Assembly: GCF_022539315.1 (NCBI RefSeq)
Contig: NC_066316.1
Location: 7,579,501 to 7,643,500, forward strand
Length of the DNA: 64,000 bases
Origin: Serinus canaria
Taxonomy: Eukaryota > Chordata > Aves > Passeriformes > Fringillidae
Reading direction: 5' to 3'
Shown here: one piece after another, positions 1 through 12,626 of the stretch
Numbering within the stretch: the first letter of the stretch is position 1
How the letters are laid out: each line of letters opens with the position of its first letter
The notes under the pieces: generated by a model
What the model saw: only the letters and a program-made list of their open reading frames with translations
The model's database searches: none
What the model was told of the DNA's origin: nothing
Translations under genes and position numbers: made by a program

Positions 1-3000
1 CAAACTTGCCGAACATCTCTGCTGGTGGCACGGCAGAAGAGCTGAGCTTTGATGCTGTGCTCTGGATATGTAGATCTTCATGTGAGGAGCAAAACAAACC
101 CTCAGCCATTCCTGCTCCCTAAATTTCATGCTCAGGGTGTGAGTGCTGGGCTGCATGGCACAGCAGGGGCACAGGGAGGGAAGAAGCAGCACTGTGCCCG
201 TCCCAGAGCATCTTTTCTGCAGTGGCACCACAGCCATGCAGACCAGCTTCCAACCTGAAGTATTGAGGGGCTTAGATTTGGGACCATTCCCACAAGTTAG
301 AGATTTTTTAATTTTTTTTTTTTTCATGCAGGCTGTTACCTCTCAATAGAAATAGCTTTTAGAGACATTCTCAAAGAAACCACAAACACCAAGATCATGA
401 TGAGCTGCCTCTGGGTTTCACCTTGTGGTCTCAGGGGGTGGCTTCCTGCAGGACCATACAGATAGGGGGAAAATTGAACAAGGCAGAGAGGAGAAACTCC
501 ATAAAGAATTAGTCATCTTTTGCACAAAACACAGCTACTTTATTCACAGCTGTGGTACCCTTGCAGTCTAGTCTATGCAGTCTAATTTAGGCTGTATTTG
601 CTCTCAGGTATAGAGAAGAAAACAATTTTAAAATAGCAGGGGTAAAATTAACAAACACACAGATCAGTTAGGAAGAATCTGGTTTTGGTAATGAGAATAA
701 GAGCTCCACCTAAACTGGTGGAAGCTGAAGAGCTATGCTGGTAAGAAACATGGGAGCATTATCCATATGCAGCAGGACATTGAGGCTATCCCATATCTCA
801 CTGGAATTACTGTAATTCCACAGTCCTTTGGAATACCTATTTCCACTGCTGTAGTTTGTGTGTGATTGTCACTGGGCAGATGCCAACAGCCTCCTCACCT
901 GCCTGCTTTATGTGCCAACACCCAGGGCCTGCCTTGGTGACCTGGTGACATTGGCTGCTGCAGGCTGGCAGCTTATTGTAGGGATGAACAGCCCACACAA
1001 AATACACAGCATGGAAGGAAAAGGCACACCCAATTATCCTGGTTTCTTCCCTCTCCTTCATTCAAAGTTTCACCTGTCAGCTGTCCCCTGCAGGACCAGG
1101 TTGTTGCAGGGATTTTGGGTCTGAGCTGGTACTCACTGGGTTTGGGGAGGATCCATCTTCCTGCTGCCACAGCCAGCTCTTCCTCTCCTGTGCTTTCTGA
1201 GGCTCCTTGGAAAAGCCTTCACAGAGACAGAAGAAAGAAGAGCAGCTCTTGCACCACAGTTTACTTGTCCTGATATCTGGACAACCCCAGGAATTGTTGG
1301 GACCTAAAAAAAAAGCTTTGTTTTACTAGCTTGATAAATTATTTTTTTCAGGAAACAAAGTTTCCTCTACATTTTATCTTTTGAAACTGTAGCAGCAAAT
1401 TCCATCTGTAACAGCTCTGGTGGCTGTTGCAGCTCTCCCTTCTAAGAATTTTCAGTTTTTAAAGCTTGCAGAGGATATTTATCACTGGATAAAACCACAA
1501 AATTCGGTGACTGCAGAACCAGAATTGGGTGACTTCATGACGTGATTTCTGAACCTGCACCTACTGCCCTCTCAATATATGCATTTCTTTTATCTCTTCT
1601 TTGAGGAAGCTATCTGAAAGCCACCTCAAGTGAAACTTGAGGCAGAGGCAAACTTATTTTTCCATATTCTACCTGAAAAATAGGATTTCTTGGTTGTGTA
1701 CATCTAACAAACTGATGATACAGCACTGGTATGAGCTGAGAAATGTGGCCCTGTGCTGGTGCTATTAATATATTATTAACTGAAGGATACCAAATGTCCA
1801 CACAGTTTGCTCTTTTGAAATGTCCACCTGGGGATCAGAGATATTCTCTGAGTGCTTTTATGTCCAGCACCCACATTCTGCAACAGCTCCAGGTCTCACG
1901 AAGCAGCAGGTTGGCCAAGGCTGTGCAAGTGAGTTCACTTCACTCCTGGATTTAATCCCCTTGTTAAAAATCCATCTGAATCAGCAGCTCAGCTGTGTGT
2001 GCACGAAGCCAGCTGTAAAGATCAGGGCTGTGGGCAGGGTTTGCATCATTAGCAGCTCTCTCTGATGGAGGATCACACAGTACTCAGAGAGCTCAAACTA
2101 AATTACACTTTTCTCAGCAAAGCCCTCGTCCACAGGCAAGCTCACACACAAAACCAGAGAGGATAACACTCTCAGAGTACCAGAGACCATTTACCAGACC
2201 CTGCCTTGCACGTCGGAGCACGAACCATGAACATGTGGTTTCTGGCTTGACAGACTGCAATTAGAGCAGGGGAAAGCCAAGCAATCAGCGCCTGCTGTGA
2301 CCTCTCACACTAGGTGTGTGCTAAACACATCGCAATTATTGTGTTAATTATCTGTGAGGAAAGCTGCTCTAAGGCACCCAGCCCTGCCTTCTCCTGGGAA
2401 GGGGAGAAAGTACTTGCTAGGTACAAGGTATCTCACAGAATTCAACTTTCCTTCCTATTTTCAGTGGAAGTCACTGCTTAGTAGAGGTAGGGCTGAACAA
2501 AAGGCTTGAGTTTCTTCATTTTCCTTCCGTTTTCCTCAGTCACTAAGCAGAGCATCGAGGGCTCATCGGCTGAGCATGGCAGCATTTCCTTGCAAAGCAG
2601 TTTGACCTGGCTGCCACCAAGGCATGGCCTAGGGTACCCTCTCTGCAGTAGTCTCCCGATGCACCCCTGGGCTCGATTCCAAAGCCAGGAGCCTGTGAGG
2701 GAATGTGTGTCTGTGTGATGGGTTTGGCAGCCAGGGTTGTGCTGCCTTCCCCAGCACACAGCTGTGACCTCGTCCTGCCCTACTTTAGATGCTGTTCTTG
2801 GGCTTATGCCCCGCTTAGCCAAGTAAAGCCGAGTCTGATTTACGAGGTGTTGGTCTTTAACAGGCTGTGCAAAAATAATACCAAGGCTGAGACCCTTCAC
2901 ATGCCTGCTCCTCCTCCCTTCCCACCCTTGTTTTTGGGAAATAACTTGCACTATAAAATCTTGTCCTGATGTTTCTTCCATGGTCTGTTCCTCCCCCACC

Positions 3001-3060
3001 TGTACTTGATGCTGCTTAGAGGCCTCCAAGAGCAAATCCTGCATTTGCAGTGCCACAGCA
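1..3060. other. Intergenic or neighbouring-intron DNA, no gene recognised
   Basis: No open frame here resembles a known protein and no interspersed repeat was recognised with confidence. A 192-codon minus-strand open frame at 2478-3056 has no recognisable domain. A short AT-rich stretch near 2,310-2,350 contains AATTATTGTGTTAATTA, which could be a homeodomain-type site cluster. Confidence 0.5.
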
Positions 3061-3180
3061 CTGGTGTGTTATTTACTATACCAGTATGATACTATACTGT
3101 ACTGGTACTTTCCTATACTATACTGGTATAGTAAATATCCAGTTATAACTGGTATGTTATTTACTATATTCTACTTCTGC
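3061..3180. repeat. Imperfect AT-rich tandem/inverted repeat (TATACTGGTA units)
   Basis: The stretch alternates variants of TTTACTATA, ACTGGTA and TACTATACTG on both strands, forming short imperfect inverted repeats. It looks like simple-sequence DNA of no coding value. Confidence 0.6.
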
Positions 3181-3461
3181 AACATGGTTTTAATGACCTG
3201 AAATGCAAAAATATTTCTCTACCACTTTACAAGAGTAATTTTGGTCTGTGGTGATAAAAGGTTCCAGGTTTTAGCTGGGATTTCAGCATTGTGAGGTTCA
3301 CAGTTTGCACATGGGCTAATGCACATGTGAAGATGCAGGATTGGTCTTCCTGGATCCACCCCCAGTTTCCACACAGTGCTGAAAGCAGGGAAGGCTGCTT
3401 TGGCTGACAAATTGGATGAATTTCTTGGGCACACTCTTTGATCAGCATTGCAATGCTGTGA

Positions 3462-3800
3462 TGGCCCTGATGAGGGGAGAGAATGATGCATCTGACTCCA
3501 TGGATATCAGAAGGCTAATTCATTCCTTTATTATACTATATTATTCTATACATCTAAAACTGAACCTGCCAAGCACTCAACCCTGCACACAACTCTTACA
3601 CTCTGCACTGAATCTCGTGCCTGGCACCCAACAGTCCACACACACACACTTGGCCCTGACAGGCCAAGGAAACAAAACATCCTCACTTTGGGTAAACAAT
3701 CTCCATATTGCACTCTACTTTGGCACAAACACAGGCACAGCAAATGATAAGAATCGTGTTTTCTTTCTCTGAGGTTCAGAGAATGCGAATCTCAGAAATA
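3462..3800. mobile_element. Degraded solo LTR, same family as 32438-32836
   Basis: It shares with the intronic LTR the leading CCTGATGA, the 20-mer GAATGATGCATCTGACTCCA, CAGAAGGCTAATT, an AT-rich TATA-like tract, and the TTTCTCTGAGG motif near the end. The right end is eroded, so the boundary is approximate. The family resembles songbird endogenous retrovirus LTRs I recall; the exact name is not assigned. Confidence 0.65.
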
Positions 3801-4189
3801 TTCTTGGGAAGATGTGCCTTACACTTCTCTGTGAAGAGAAAATGTGGGGCTGCAGATCAGGAAGCATCCAGCTCAGAACAGCATGCTTTGAACAAGCAGA
3901 TGAATTTTCATCTGGAGAGAGTGCATGAAAACACCAACCTTGAGGATGCAGAGGGGGCAGATCTCAGCAGTGAGATCTGTGCAGGTGCCGCGCACATCAA
4001 AAGGAGCATAAACACACAAGAACCTGCTCCTTTTGAAAGCCCGGCAGACTCCAAGGGAATGAGTTGCTGTGAACCCGATGCAAACCCCCCCTGGCACCAT
4101 CGCTTCCCCCCCAGGGAGATCCCGGCACGGCTGTGACCTACATCGCTGTTCCCAGCGCGTTCTGCAGGGTGAGCACGCTGCCCTCGCCT

Positions 4190-4390
4190 CCCGCAGCACC
4201 AAGAGCCAGCGCAGCATCATTAGCGGCTCTGGCAGCGCACGGAGCAATAATTGCAGGCATTATGAGGCAGCCACGGCCATGACAGGCTCAGAGGGCAGTG
4301 CCATAATCAAGGGAATGTATAGATGAGAACAATAATAGCAGCCGGGAACTCGGAGGGAGATAACAAGAGGGTTATTGAAATGTGCTTCGA
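4190..4390. promoter_or_regulatory. Candidate non-coding regulatory element
   Basis: This non-repetitive stretch keeps several CpGs and is dense in homeodomain-type cores (ATTA/TAAT in AGCATCATTAGCGG, GCAATAATTGC, GCATTATG, CCATAATC) and a SOX-like GAACAATAAT. No coding frame is convincing. Enhancer function is inferred from composition only. Confidence 0.35.
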
Positions 4391-5300
4391 GGAGGAGGAA
4401 GATCAACTCAGATAGGAAGGAATTAAACTGGCATTTCTTTTAGTTCAAGTTCAATCTCAGCTGTAATCTGTACATTCAGGGCTAGCTCCAACTCAGGCTA
4501 CCAACAAACACATACACACCCCACTGCTTCACGTATGGAATTGAGCTAGATCACTTCAGACCTCAGCTGCACTAGAAATATTTTTAAATGTGGATTTATA
4601 TAAAGTTCTGAAAATATTCAGGAGTAAATTTTTCTCTGGAAGGTTTTTGTGTTGCTAGGCAAAAATGCAGGAATCATTCTGATTAAACCTTAGACTCAGG
4701 GGACAGACTGATGATTTAAATTTTGATTATTGAAATATGTATTTTGTAAGAGATTTTTAAAGCATTGACAATGTTCAGGAAATTTAAAGTTTTACCATAC
4801 AGGAAGCTACACATGAGAAAGCAGTAACATCCCTTTAACATTACACCTGTGGCCTCATCAGCTGCAGTTGGTGGCAACTTGTGCATGTTTTGATTTTGGG
4901 GTGACATACAGCATTTTCTGCCAAGCCCCAGAGCCTGACAGGTTTTGTTGTATCCCGTTTACAGTGGGAAATTCTAGACAAACATGCAGCAGAGCAGCAT
5001 CAGTTCTAGAAGAATCTGCCTTAGAAAAAAGGAACAGAGGCTAGTTCCTGGGATTTTCTGGGTGCAGGTACACCTCTAGCATGGTCATTTACTGCTTGCT
5101 TTCTTCCCCTTCCCCAAAATAAACAGCATGCCCTTCAATGTCACATATTCAAATTCCTATAATTCAAATGACCAGGGCAGGACCTACCCAGAAACAGGGC
5201 CCAAAGCACAGCTGACCTGAAGGGCTGGAACCAGCTGTACCTCCAGGAGTCCCCGTCCATTTCCCTGCCAGGCTGCAGGAATTCAGAGCCTCTTCCCCTG
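4391..5300. other. No gene or clear repeat
   Basis: I see AT-rich intergenic sequence without a recognised coding frame, RNA gene or interspersed repeat. Confidence 0.5.
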
Positions 5301-5915
5301 TGTGAAAAATGCCAATCACTTGTTTTTAAAATTTCAAAAGTTTAATAGTAATAAAATGGTTATAGAAATAGTAATATAACTAGAGTAATAAAAATTTGGA
5401 CAATTAGAATTTAGGACAATATGAGACAATAAAAACAAAGAGTTATGGATGTCCAGGTACCTCTTTCTGGGCAAAATAAGCCCGAAAATGGACCCACGTT
5501 AATAGAGGATTAACCCTTAAAAGCAACAGCCTGTTGCATATTCATACACCTCACCCATGATGCATAAATTCCATTCAAACACAGGATTCTGTCTGGGCAG
5601 TGTCAGCTTCTTCCTCTGAATCCTGACGGTGTCTTCAGGGCTGAGCAAGGTGGGAAGAATTCGATAAGAGAGCAATAAATTCATTTTTTCTGAAAGATTT
5701 AGGTGTCCTTTTGGCTGCTATCTCGGTGCGAGTCCTCTCTTTAAAAAAAAAAGTATCTAACATAGCATAGTTTCTATTTAACATTATGTTATAACCTAAA
5801 ACTTTATTTAACACACTACTTTAAAAATTAATACAGCTTAACTTTTTCAGACAACACATATAATATTCATTTCAATATTTGCGAAAAACCAATCATAAAA
5901 TCTGCATTTTTCACA
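5301..5915 (+). mobile_element. Solo LTR, copy 1 of an inverted pair
   Basis: The element is 615 bp and starts TGTGAAAAATGC and ends GCATTTTTCACA, a perfect 12-bp terminal inverted repeat with canonical TG...CA ends. It contains AATAAA about two thirds along, fitting an LTR polyadenylation site in the + direction. Flanking 5-mers are CCCTG on the left and CCCAG on the right, a plausible 5-bp target-site duplication with one mismatch. No internal retroviral sequence is present, so it is a solo LTR. Confidence 0.85.
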
Positions 5916-5929
5916 CCCAGCGCTCGGAT

Positions 5930-6350
5930 TAGCAAGGAAGCTTTACTACTGCAAAGCCGAAGAGTTCGGAAACTGCGAGGGAGGTTCGGAGGAGTTCAGG
6001 GCTGGAGTTCAGGGCTGGATTTGGCAGGCGGGGCCGGGCTCGGAGCGCGGCTCAGCCCCGCTGGCCGGGAAATGAGTTCTGCATTCTCCGGGGCGGCTGC
6101 GCCGAGCGCCCGCCCCCGCCCGGCCCCGCGGCCGAGCTTCCAGCTCCGTTCGGCCCTTGCCGGCCCCCGGGACAGGCTGGTGGCACCTGGAAGGTGTGGG
6201 GCAAGCGGCCAGAGGTGCTGCTGGGGTTTTTATTGGAGTTTTTTGGCGCTGTGGCCGATGGCAGCGCCGGTCCCCGCGGCCCCCATGGTTTCCTGCGCGC
6301 TGCTTTCGCTCTTGTGCTCGCCCTGCAGCCAGGGGCTTTCCGAGCTATAG
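5930..6350. promoter_or_regulatory. CpG island, candidate promoter
   Basis: This is the only long CpG-dense, GC-rich stretch in the window outside ENAH coding exons. It holds CCCGCCCCCGCCC and GGGGCGG, which are Sp1-type boxes, and no TATA box in an obvious place. Short frames can be read on both strands but none resembles a known protein. In human, LBR lies downstream of ENAH on the same strand, so this may be the LBR promoter with a non-coding first exon. That is inference from gene order and no LBR coding exon is seen. A strong + strand donor (GAGG then GTAAGTTG) at about 6734 leaves a + strand transcript possible too. Confidence 0.55.
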
Positions 6351-6824
6351 CGCCTTTCAGTAATCTGCGGGGATCCAACCTCCCAGATGGCAGGACAAGA
6401 GTTTTTAAAAAGGAATATATTGGATTATTTAGGTCAGCGTTAAGCTGCTTGATGCCTTTTGTTCTGCTGTTCCCAAACAGATCCCGTTGTAGCGTTCCCA
6501 AAGTGTAACGTGCTGTATCAGAGCATTGCTCCTGCTGAGCTGTCTTAATCAAAACCTCTGACACTGCTCAGGCAAAAATTGCTCCCTGTTAAAATAATCT
6601 GAGTTGTGCTGGGTTTGTGTTGTTGCAGCTCTGAAACAACACCAAAAACAATTTGGTTTGCAGGGCACATGGGCTTCATAAAGGTCCAGCAGTGCTTTGC
6701 TGTGTCCTTTCTCTCATTTCCTGCTGTAGAGGGTAAGTTGCATGTAGAAATGGCTCTTGGAACTCTGCAGAAAAAAGGTAACTGGTATTGTTATGCAGTA
6801 CAGCAGTAGGCCCATCTAGCTAAT
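6351..6824. other. Non-repetitive spacer between CpG island and LTR copy 2
   Basis: I see no convincing coding frame. A + strand pyrimidine tract ending CTGTAG and a strong donor motif (GTAAGT) sit together near 6,715-6,740. Confidence 0.4.
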
Positions 6825-7457
6825 TGTGAAAAATGCCTATTTTATGATTGGCTTGTCACAAATATTGAAATTAATATTATATGTGTAATGTTAGAAAGTT
6901 GTGCTGTAATAATTCTCTTAAGTAGTGTGTTAAATAGAGTCTTAGGTTATAACAAAATGTTAAAATAGAAACTATGCTGTGTAGGAGACTTTTTTTTTAA
7001 GAAAGGACTCACAGTGAGATAGCAGCCAAAAGGACACCTAAATCTTTCAGAGAAAATGCATTTATTGCTCCATTATCAGGAGAAACGAACTTCTTCCTGC
7101 CTCACTCAGCCCTGAAGACGCCGTCAGGATTCAGAGGAAGAAGCTGACACTGCCCAGACAGAATCCTGTGTTTGAATGGAATTTATGCATCATGTTTGAG
7201 GTGTATGAATATGCAGCAGGCTGTTGCTTTTAAGGGTTAATCCTCTGTTAACGGGGGTCCTTTTTCGGGCTTATTTTGCCCAGAAAGAGGTACCTGGACA
7301 TCCATAACTCTTTGTTTTTATTGTCTCATATTGTCCTAATCCAAACTGTCCAAATTTTTATTACTCTAATTATATTACTATTTCTATAACCATTTTATTA
7401 AACTTTAAACTATTAAACTTTTAAAATTTTAAAATCAACTGATTGTCGTTTTTCACA
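6825..7457 (-). mobile_element. Solo LTR, copy 2 of an inverted pair
   Basis: The element is 633 bp. Read on the minus strand it aligns over its whole length with the LTR at 5301-5915, with roughly 85-90% identity by eye, so the two are inverted relative to each other. It starts TGTGAAAAATGC on the + strand and ends TTTTTCACA. Flanking 5-mers are CTAAT and CTACT, a 5-bp duplication with one mismatch, different from that of copy 1. This indicates a separate insertion. Confidence 0.85.
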
Positions 7458-9160
7458 CTACTTTTGTGTTTCACTATACAATTATAAAACACAGGTAGAT
7501 ATCTTCTACAGAGATCTCAAACACTGAACCCAAAGAGCATCCGTGCAGCTCTACTGTGCCAAGTTAACATTTTCCCAGGGGAAAAAACATGTATTTCAGA
7601 TGATTGCTTTTCCCCTCCTTTTTTTGTAATTATGTTTTTACTACTATAATAATTACTTATTATTTAAAATACATTTAATGCTGTTTCAGATAAAATATGC
7701 AGCTTGAAACCAAACATATAATTTGGGTCTTCAAAGACAGCAGTACCAGACTGCTGTTATGAATTATACAATGAAATGAGCTGCAAGGATTTAAAGCTTC
7801 TATTACAATTGTTTCTCATTTACCAGTGATTTTACATATGAAGAGGTGTGTTAACTGAACAGAATGCATCTTTTTACATCACCTGGAGAGCAGGGAGTCC
7901 CTTCTGCTTTAAAAGCAGACTCTGTGTTCTTTCACATGACGTGGGAGATTCAGTTGACTCCGTATCTTTTCTGGTGGGCAGCCTTGGGGGTGAATAAAGC
8001 AGAGTTTTTCTTGTTTAGTTCAAATCACTGAATATTTGTCTCCAAAGTGACTTCTTTGAGCATTTAAAACAAGGTCTGTCCCTGGTGGTGAAGGACAATT
8101 CCCTCAGCTTGCAGGGTGTTTGATGGGTTTTCACAGCAATCTTAATCCGAGTGTGATTTGCATGACATCCGTTCTCTCCTCCACACATCAACTCAAGGTG
8201 ACCTCAGAGGGGCTGCACACATCTGGATGGGAGCCAGGGAAACTCACACAGCTGGAGATGCGCTCAGGACCCTTCAGTCCCTCCTCCTCCTTGCATTGCT
8301 CCTGTCCTGGGACATATTCCTTCCTTGGGCAGTATCCCAGTGAAGAGCATTGAAATTAACAAGCTTGACCAGGCAAACGCATCTGCCATTTCTCATGTGT
8401 GACAGACAGCAAAGAAAAGTGACTTTGGCTGGGCTGAGCTGTTCTAGGACTGACATTGATTCAAGGAAAGCAAATCCTTAAAGTCAACAAGAATCAGTGG
8501 ATTTTGTTCCATGATATTTAAAGCAAAGACTCCAACTTGTAAAGTGGATTGCAGGGAAATTCCAGCTGGAACAGACCCAGGGCTCATCTAACCTTCATCT
8601 CAAAACAAGGTCAGCTGTAAGGTCAGGCTTGCTCACAGGCTTGCTTTAACTGTCCTTGATATGGTATTTTAAATAGGTCAGCAGAACATTCCTTAGTGCT
8701 TGTACATCCAGCAATCCCACTCAGCATCACACCACTGCAAACTCTGCAGCTGTTAACCTTGCCAGCAGCTGCCACTGCAGGAAATTTGGTATGAAATACA
8801 TAAACCAGTCAAGATTAGGACATTTTGTTACTTGGTACATCATAGTGCCTGCCCAGCAGCTTTCCAGAACTGCTTAAATCAAAACTGGTGATTGGGAAAA
8901 GCCCACCTAAGTCCTGCACCACTGCCCCCCCTCTCAGGGGGCTGAGTTCTCTTGGGGTTGGTGCAGAAAACTCAGCGTGGCAAAGAGAGGCTGGACATGA
9001 CAGGTGCTGCTCACTGCCTGTAACCCCCTCTGGCAGATGCCAGGTGGACAATGAGGGACACAAGAGGAACCTCAAGGAACAGCCACACTTGGAACATCCT
9101 GCCTAGAGTTTGTGCTGCCCAAATCCTTGGAGAGCTGCTGGTGCTCAGGCAGCCTGAAGT
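7458..9160. other. Intergenic, nothing recognised
   Basis: No coding frame or repeat was recognised in this stretch. Confidence 0.5.
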
Positions 9161-9164
9161 ATCA

Positions 9165-9270
9165 CAGAGCCATGGATTAAGCTGAGTTGGAAGGGATCCA
9201 TCAGGATCACTGAGTCCAGCTCCTGGTCCTGCACAGGACATCCCAAGAATCCCACTCTGTCTCTCAGCTC
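9165..9270 (-). mobile_element. CR1 LINE 3' end fragment
   Basis: The + strand reads GAGTTGGAAGGGATCCATCA, then a GAGTCCAGCTCCTGG-like block and CTGCACAGGACATCCCAAGA. This is the antisense of the 3' end of avian CR1 elements, so the element lies on the minus strand. It may extend further right in degraded form. Confidence 0.75.
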
Positions 9271-12200
9271 CTTCCATAAGGAAAGGGCTAGGAAAGGGTT
9301 TGGGTTTTTGTTAGCTTCCTTCTGAAGTTTCACTGTGAACTGTTGGTTCTTGATACAAGAAACCTGGCCAGGCACACACATGGAAATCCAGCAATCAGCA
9401 GGCACCAGCAGCCACCTCTGGGGAGGATCAGGCTCCACCTCTGCTGGAGCATTTTCCTGCTGAGGCTCTCAGTCTCTGCACATCCTGACACTGCTCAGAG
9501 CAGGAAAGAGCAGCACTGCTGCCAGTAAACTGTCCAGACAATGCATGTCTGTCCCTGAAGAGGTTGTGGGAGAGTGGTGGAAGAACTCATCTGCTTTTCT
9601 TGGCCTCCATTCTCTGGAGACAGACACTGACAGGAGCAGCCCAGCTGCTGGAGCACTCCTGCCTCTTCCAGCTCAGCAGCCTGAGAAGCCTTGATAAGGC
9701 TCCAAATGCTGTGTGGGGCTTGGCAGTGGTGGCCTGTGACTTATCCAGGCAGCAGCACTCCAGCAGGCAGGCAGGAATCACCACACCCCAGCCTCCCCCT
9801 GCTGCTGGGCTTTGTTTTTAAGTGAAACTCAGGGTGCAGAGGCTGGGGTGGGAGATCAGGTATGGTGGGTGATGTGGAGGTGGACCTGCAAATTGCAGAG
9901 CAGTAATTAAGGGATCACTGCTTCTGAGGAGAGCAGTGGGGAGCACAGGAAGATGAGAAAACCCAACTAGAAAGGGGAACAGGAGCAAGAAGGGAATTTC
10001 TCCACAGGTGCATCCACAGGAGCCCACTCCTTGTGCAAGGAGCCTCTTTTCCTTTGTAATCTCCCTGATCTCAAGTGAAACCTCCTTCCAACAGCACCCA
10101 GACCACCCAGCAGCAGCACAGCAGTCAGGGAACTGGAACAAATCCCTTGGCATGAAGAGCCCAAAGGCTCTTCCTGAGCAAAGCAGGTCCCCTATTGTCC
10201 AGCCACAGTCTGAGAGGGATGAAGCCTCCATCCTCTGAAGATGCTGGATCTCTCCGGTGCTTTGTCAGGCTGGGCAAGATGGGAAAGCTGAGATGGTGCC
10301 AGTCCCTCCTGGAGCTGTAGGTTTCCTTTAGGGCTACCAGCAGGACCCTTGGCATCTATAGGTTCCCAAATTCTTTCTTCCAGTCACAGGAAAAGAGGAA
10401 GTCCCCTGTCCCTCAGCACCGCTGCTGAGTTACTGCTCCATCTGTCCATGGTCAGAGCAGACTTTCAGGCAGATGAAGATGGCCTCTGGCCTGCAGCAGG
10501 GTGCAACCCCCCAGCACACCCCACTGGGGAGCAGCACCAACATTCACCTGACTAATAATATTTCCTGTCAGCAACAACCCTCACTTTACCAACTCCCCAG
10601 AGCTTTTTTGCCCCACCAGCCTCAAACCCCACTGGCCATGGGATGGTCCCACCTGTACATCTCTGTTCTGGAAACGTGGGCAGGGTTAGGAGCTCACAAG
10701 ACAATTTTCAGCTAACTTTGGTTAACTGTGTGTTTGTGGCACACAAAGATGTTGCCTCGTGCCAGGAAATAACTCAAACCACAGAAACATTTCCTTTTCT
10801 TTCTTTTCTCTTGAAATTTTAGCAGCATGTTTTGGAGTTAGCCCCTCAGAAATGTAGAAGTGTCACTCTCAGGTTTGTGCTAGAAAGTAAAATGCATATT
10901 TTTTTTTACTGGGTGATTATTTAAAAGATTGGTTTTTTGCCCTTCAGAAAATTCTACCTGAAAGTAACACCAACAGCTGAGCTCAAGAGCCACTCAGTCA
11001 CTGGAGAAAAACAAAAGAAACAGAGGAATAATTTAATAAAACCCCTTAGAAGAATGAATGCACTTGAGCAAAACCATCACCAACATGCACCAACTGCATA
11101 TTGGGCAGAACTGAGGCAGCAGATGCAGATTTTTCTTTTTCCCCCAGCAACCATTGCTGTTCAGTGGTGCCCTACCATCACCACTTTTTGTTTTAACAGA
11201 TCTTTTGGAACATGACACAGTGTCTGTGCATGCTCAGTACAAATTTTGGTCCACAGGCAGAGCAGACTAAACACACAGAGTGCATCTGGCTGTCCACAGA
11301 GTTCTCTCATCTGAATCTTTTTGCACTTGAAAAAGTGGAAATTTTTAATTGTGGGCTTAAGTAGGAGTTCAGATTTATGGATGAAAAACCTATCAAGAAT
11401 TAAATTGCTTTGTTAGACTAAGAAAATAACAGATGCTGATGCAAGGAGTGGAAATACCACGAGTTTCTTGTGATAACCCCTATGTAGTTTGCTAGGAATA
11501 TTTAACCTGAGTATGGAAAATTCCTTTTAAATTGGACTCCTCACACAAAACTTTTGTTTTGAATGAGACCAAAAGAATCAGATCAAAATCTCTCTATTGC
11601 CACAATCTACTTTGTGTTCTTGCATGGATTTTCTGTCACAAATGTGACAGAAATGTGGGTATGGATGGGTCATGCAGGAAAACTCCACTCATTTCCACTA
11701 TTTGCTAAGACAGAGAGGCTGGGAAGCTACAGCTTACAGATATTAATAATTTCTTGACATTTTCCCTATTCCTGTCTTGGTCCAACACTCTCAGTGATCC
11801 TTTTGTCTGTGTATCCCACACAGACTGCCAGCTCATCAATCCCATTGTGTCCTGGGACCTTGGAAAGATTTTGATCAGTTTTTCATTTTAAACAGAATCT
11901 CATGTGTTTGGGAACAGAGACCATGCACAGAACATTTTCTCCTAAAGGACCCATTGTGTTTTTCCTGAAGCTGGTAGGGTGTGATCACACACACACACAT
12001 TACAATTTATTCCTTGGTTCCCACAGACCTCGTTTTCCTTCTTCCTCAGCTCCAGCTATTTTCCACCTTTCCCATGACACAGCACAATGCTGGGCACTGT
12101 ATCTGGAGGGGATCCACCCTGCAGGGGCATTTCCCAGCAGTGATTTACTTTTCAATACACAACCATCTGCACAACACTCCAGCCTGAGCATTCCTGAGGG

Positions 12201-12620
12201 GTATTCCAGAGGATTTTCTTTTTGAGCAGTATCCTGGGTGCTGAAGTGCTTGGGTGTTTGTACTGCTGTGCCCTGAGGCTTGCCAGGTATTTTCCTGGTT
12301 GTCTAATGGCAAAGAGAACATCATTGAGATGGCAAAAGAGAGCAATCCATGGCAAAGAGAACAAGCATTGTGCCAACATCACCTGCCCCCTCCCTTCCAT
12401 AGCTCCAGCCACACCATTTTGCCATTTATTGCCATTTATTTATTTTGCCATCGCTGTTTTTGGATAACAACTGAAGGAGATGCTGTTGTGGTGGGAAGAG
12501 AATGAGCACACCACCAACACAGGATTGCTTGCAGAGCCCCAGTAAAACTCCCAGGGAGGAACAGATCTTCTGGAGCCCAAATCTAATTACTGACAGCCAA
12601 TAAGCCAAATCACCCTGGCC
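9271..12620. other. Intergenic, no gene recognised
   Basis: There are many short frames but none resembles a known protein. A short CA repeat lies at about 11,985-12,000. Confidence 0.5.
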
Positions 12621-12626
12621 AAGGGT

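Noticed and set aside
2478..3056. 192-codon minus-strand open frame
   Set aside because: It has no recognisable domain or composition, no splice or promoter context, and a length that can arise by chance in 64 kb.
6021..6350. Ala/Pro-rich frames on both strands of the CpG island
   Set aside because: GC-rich DNA has few stops. No homology or conserved start was recognised, so the stretch is kept as a CpG island only.
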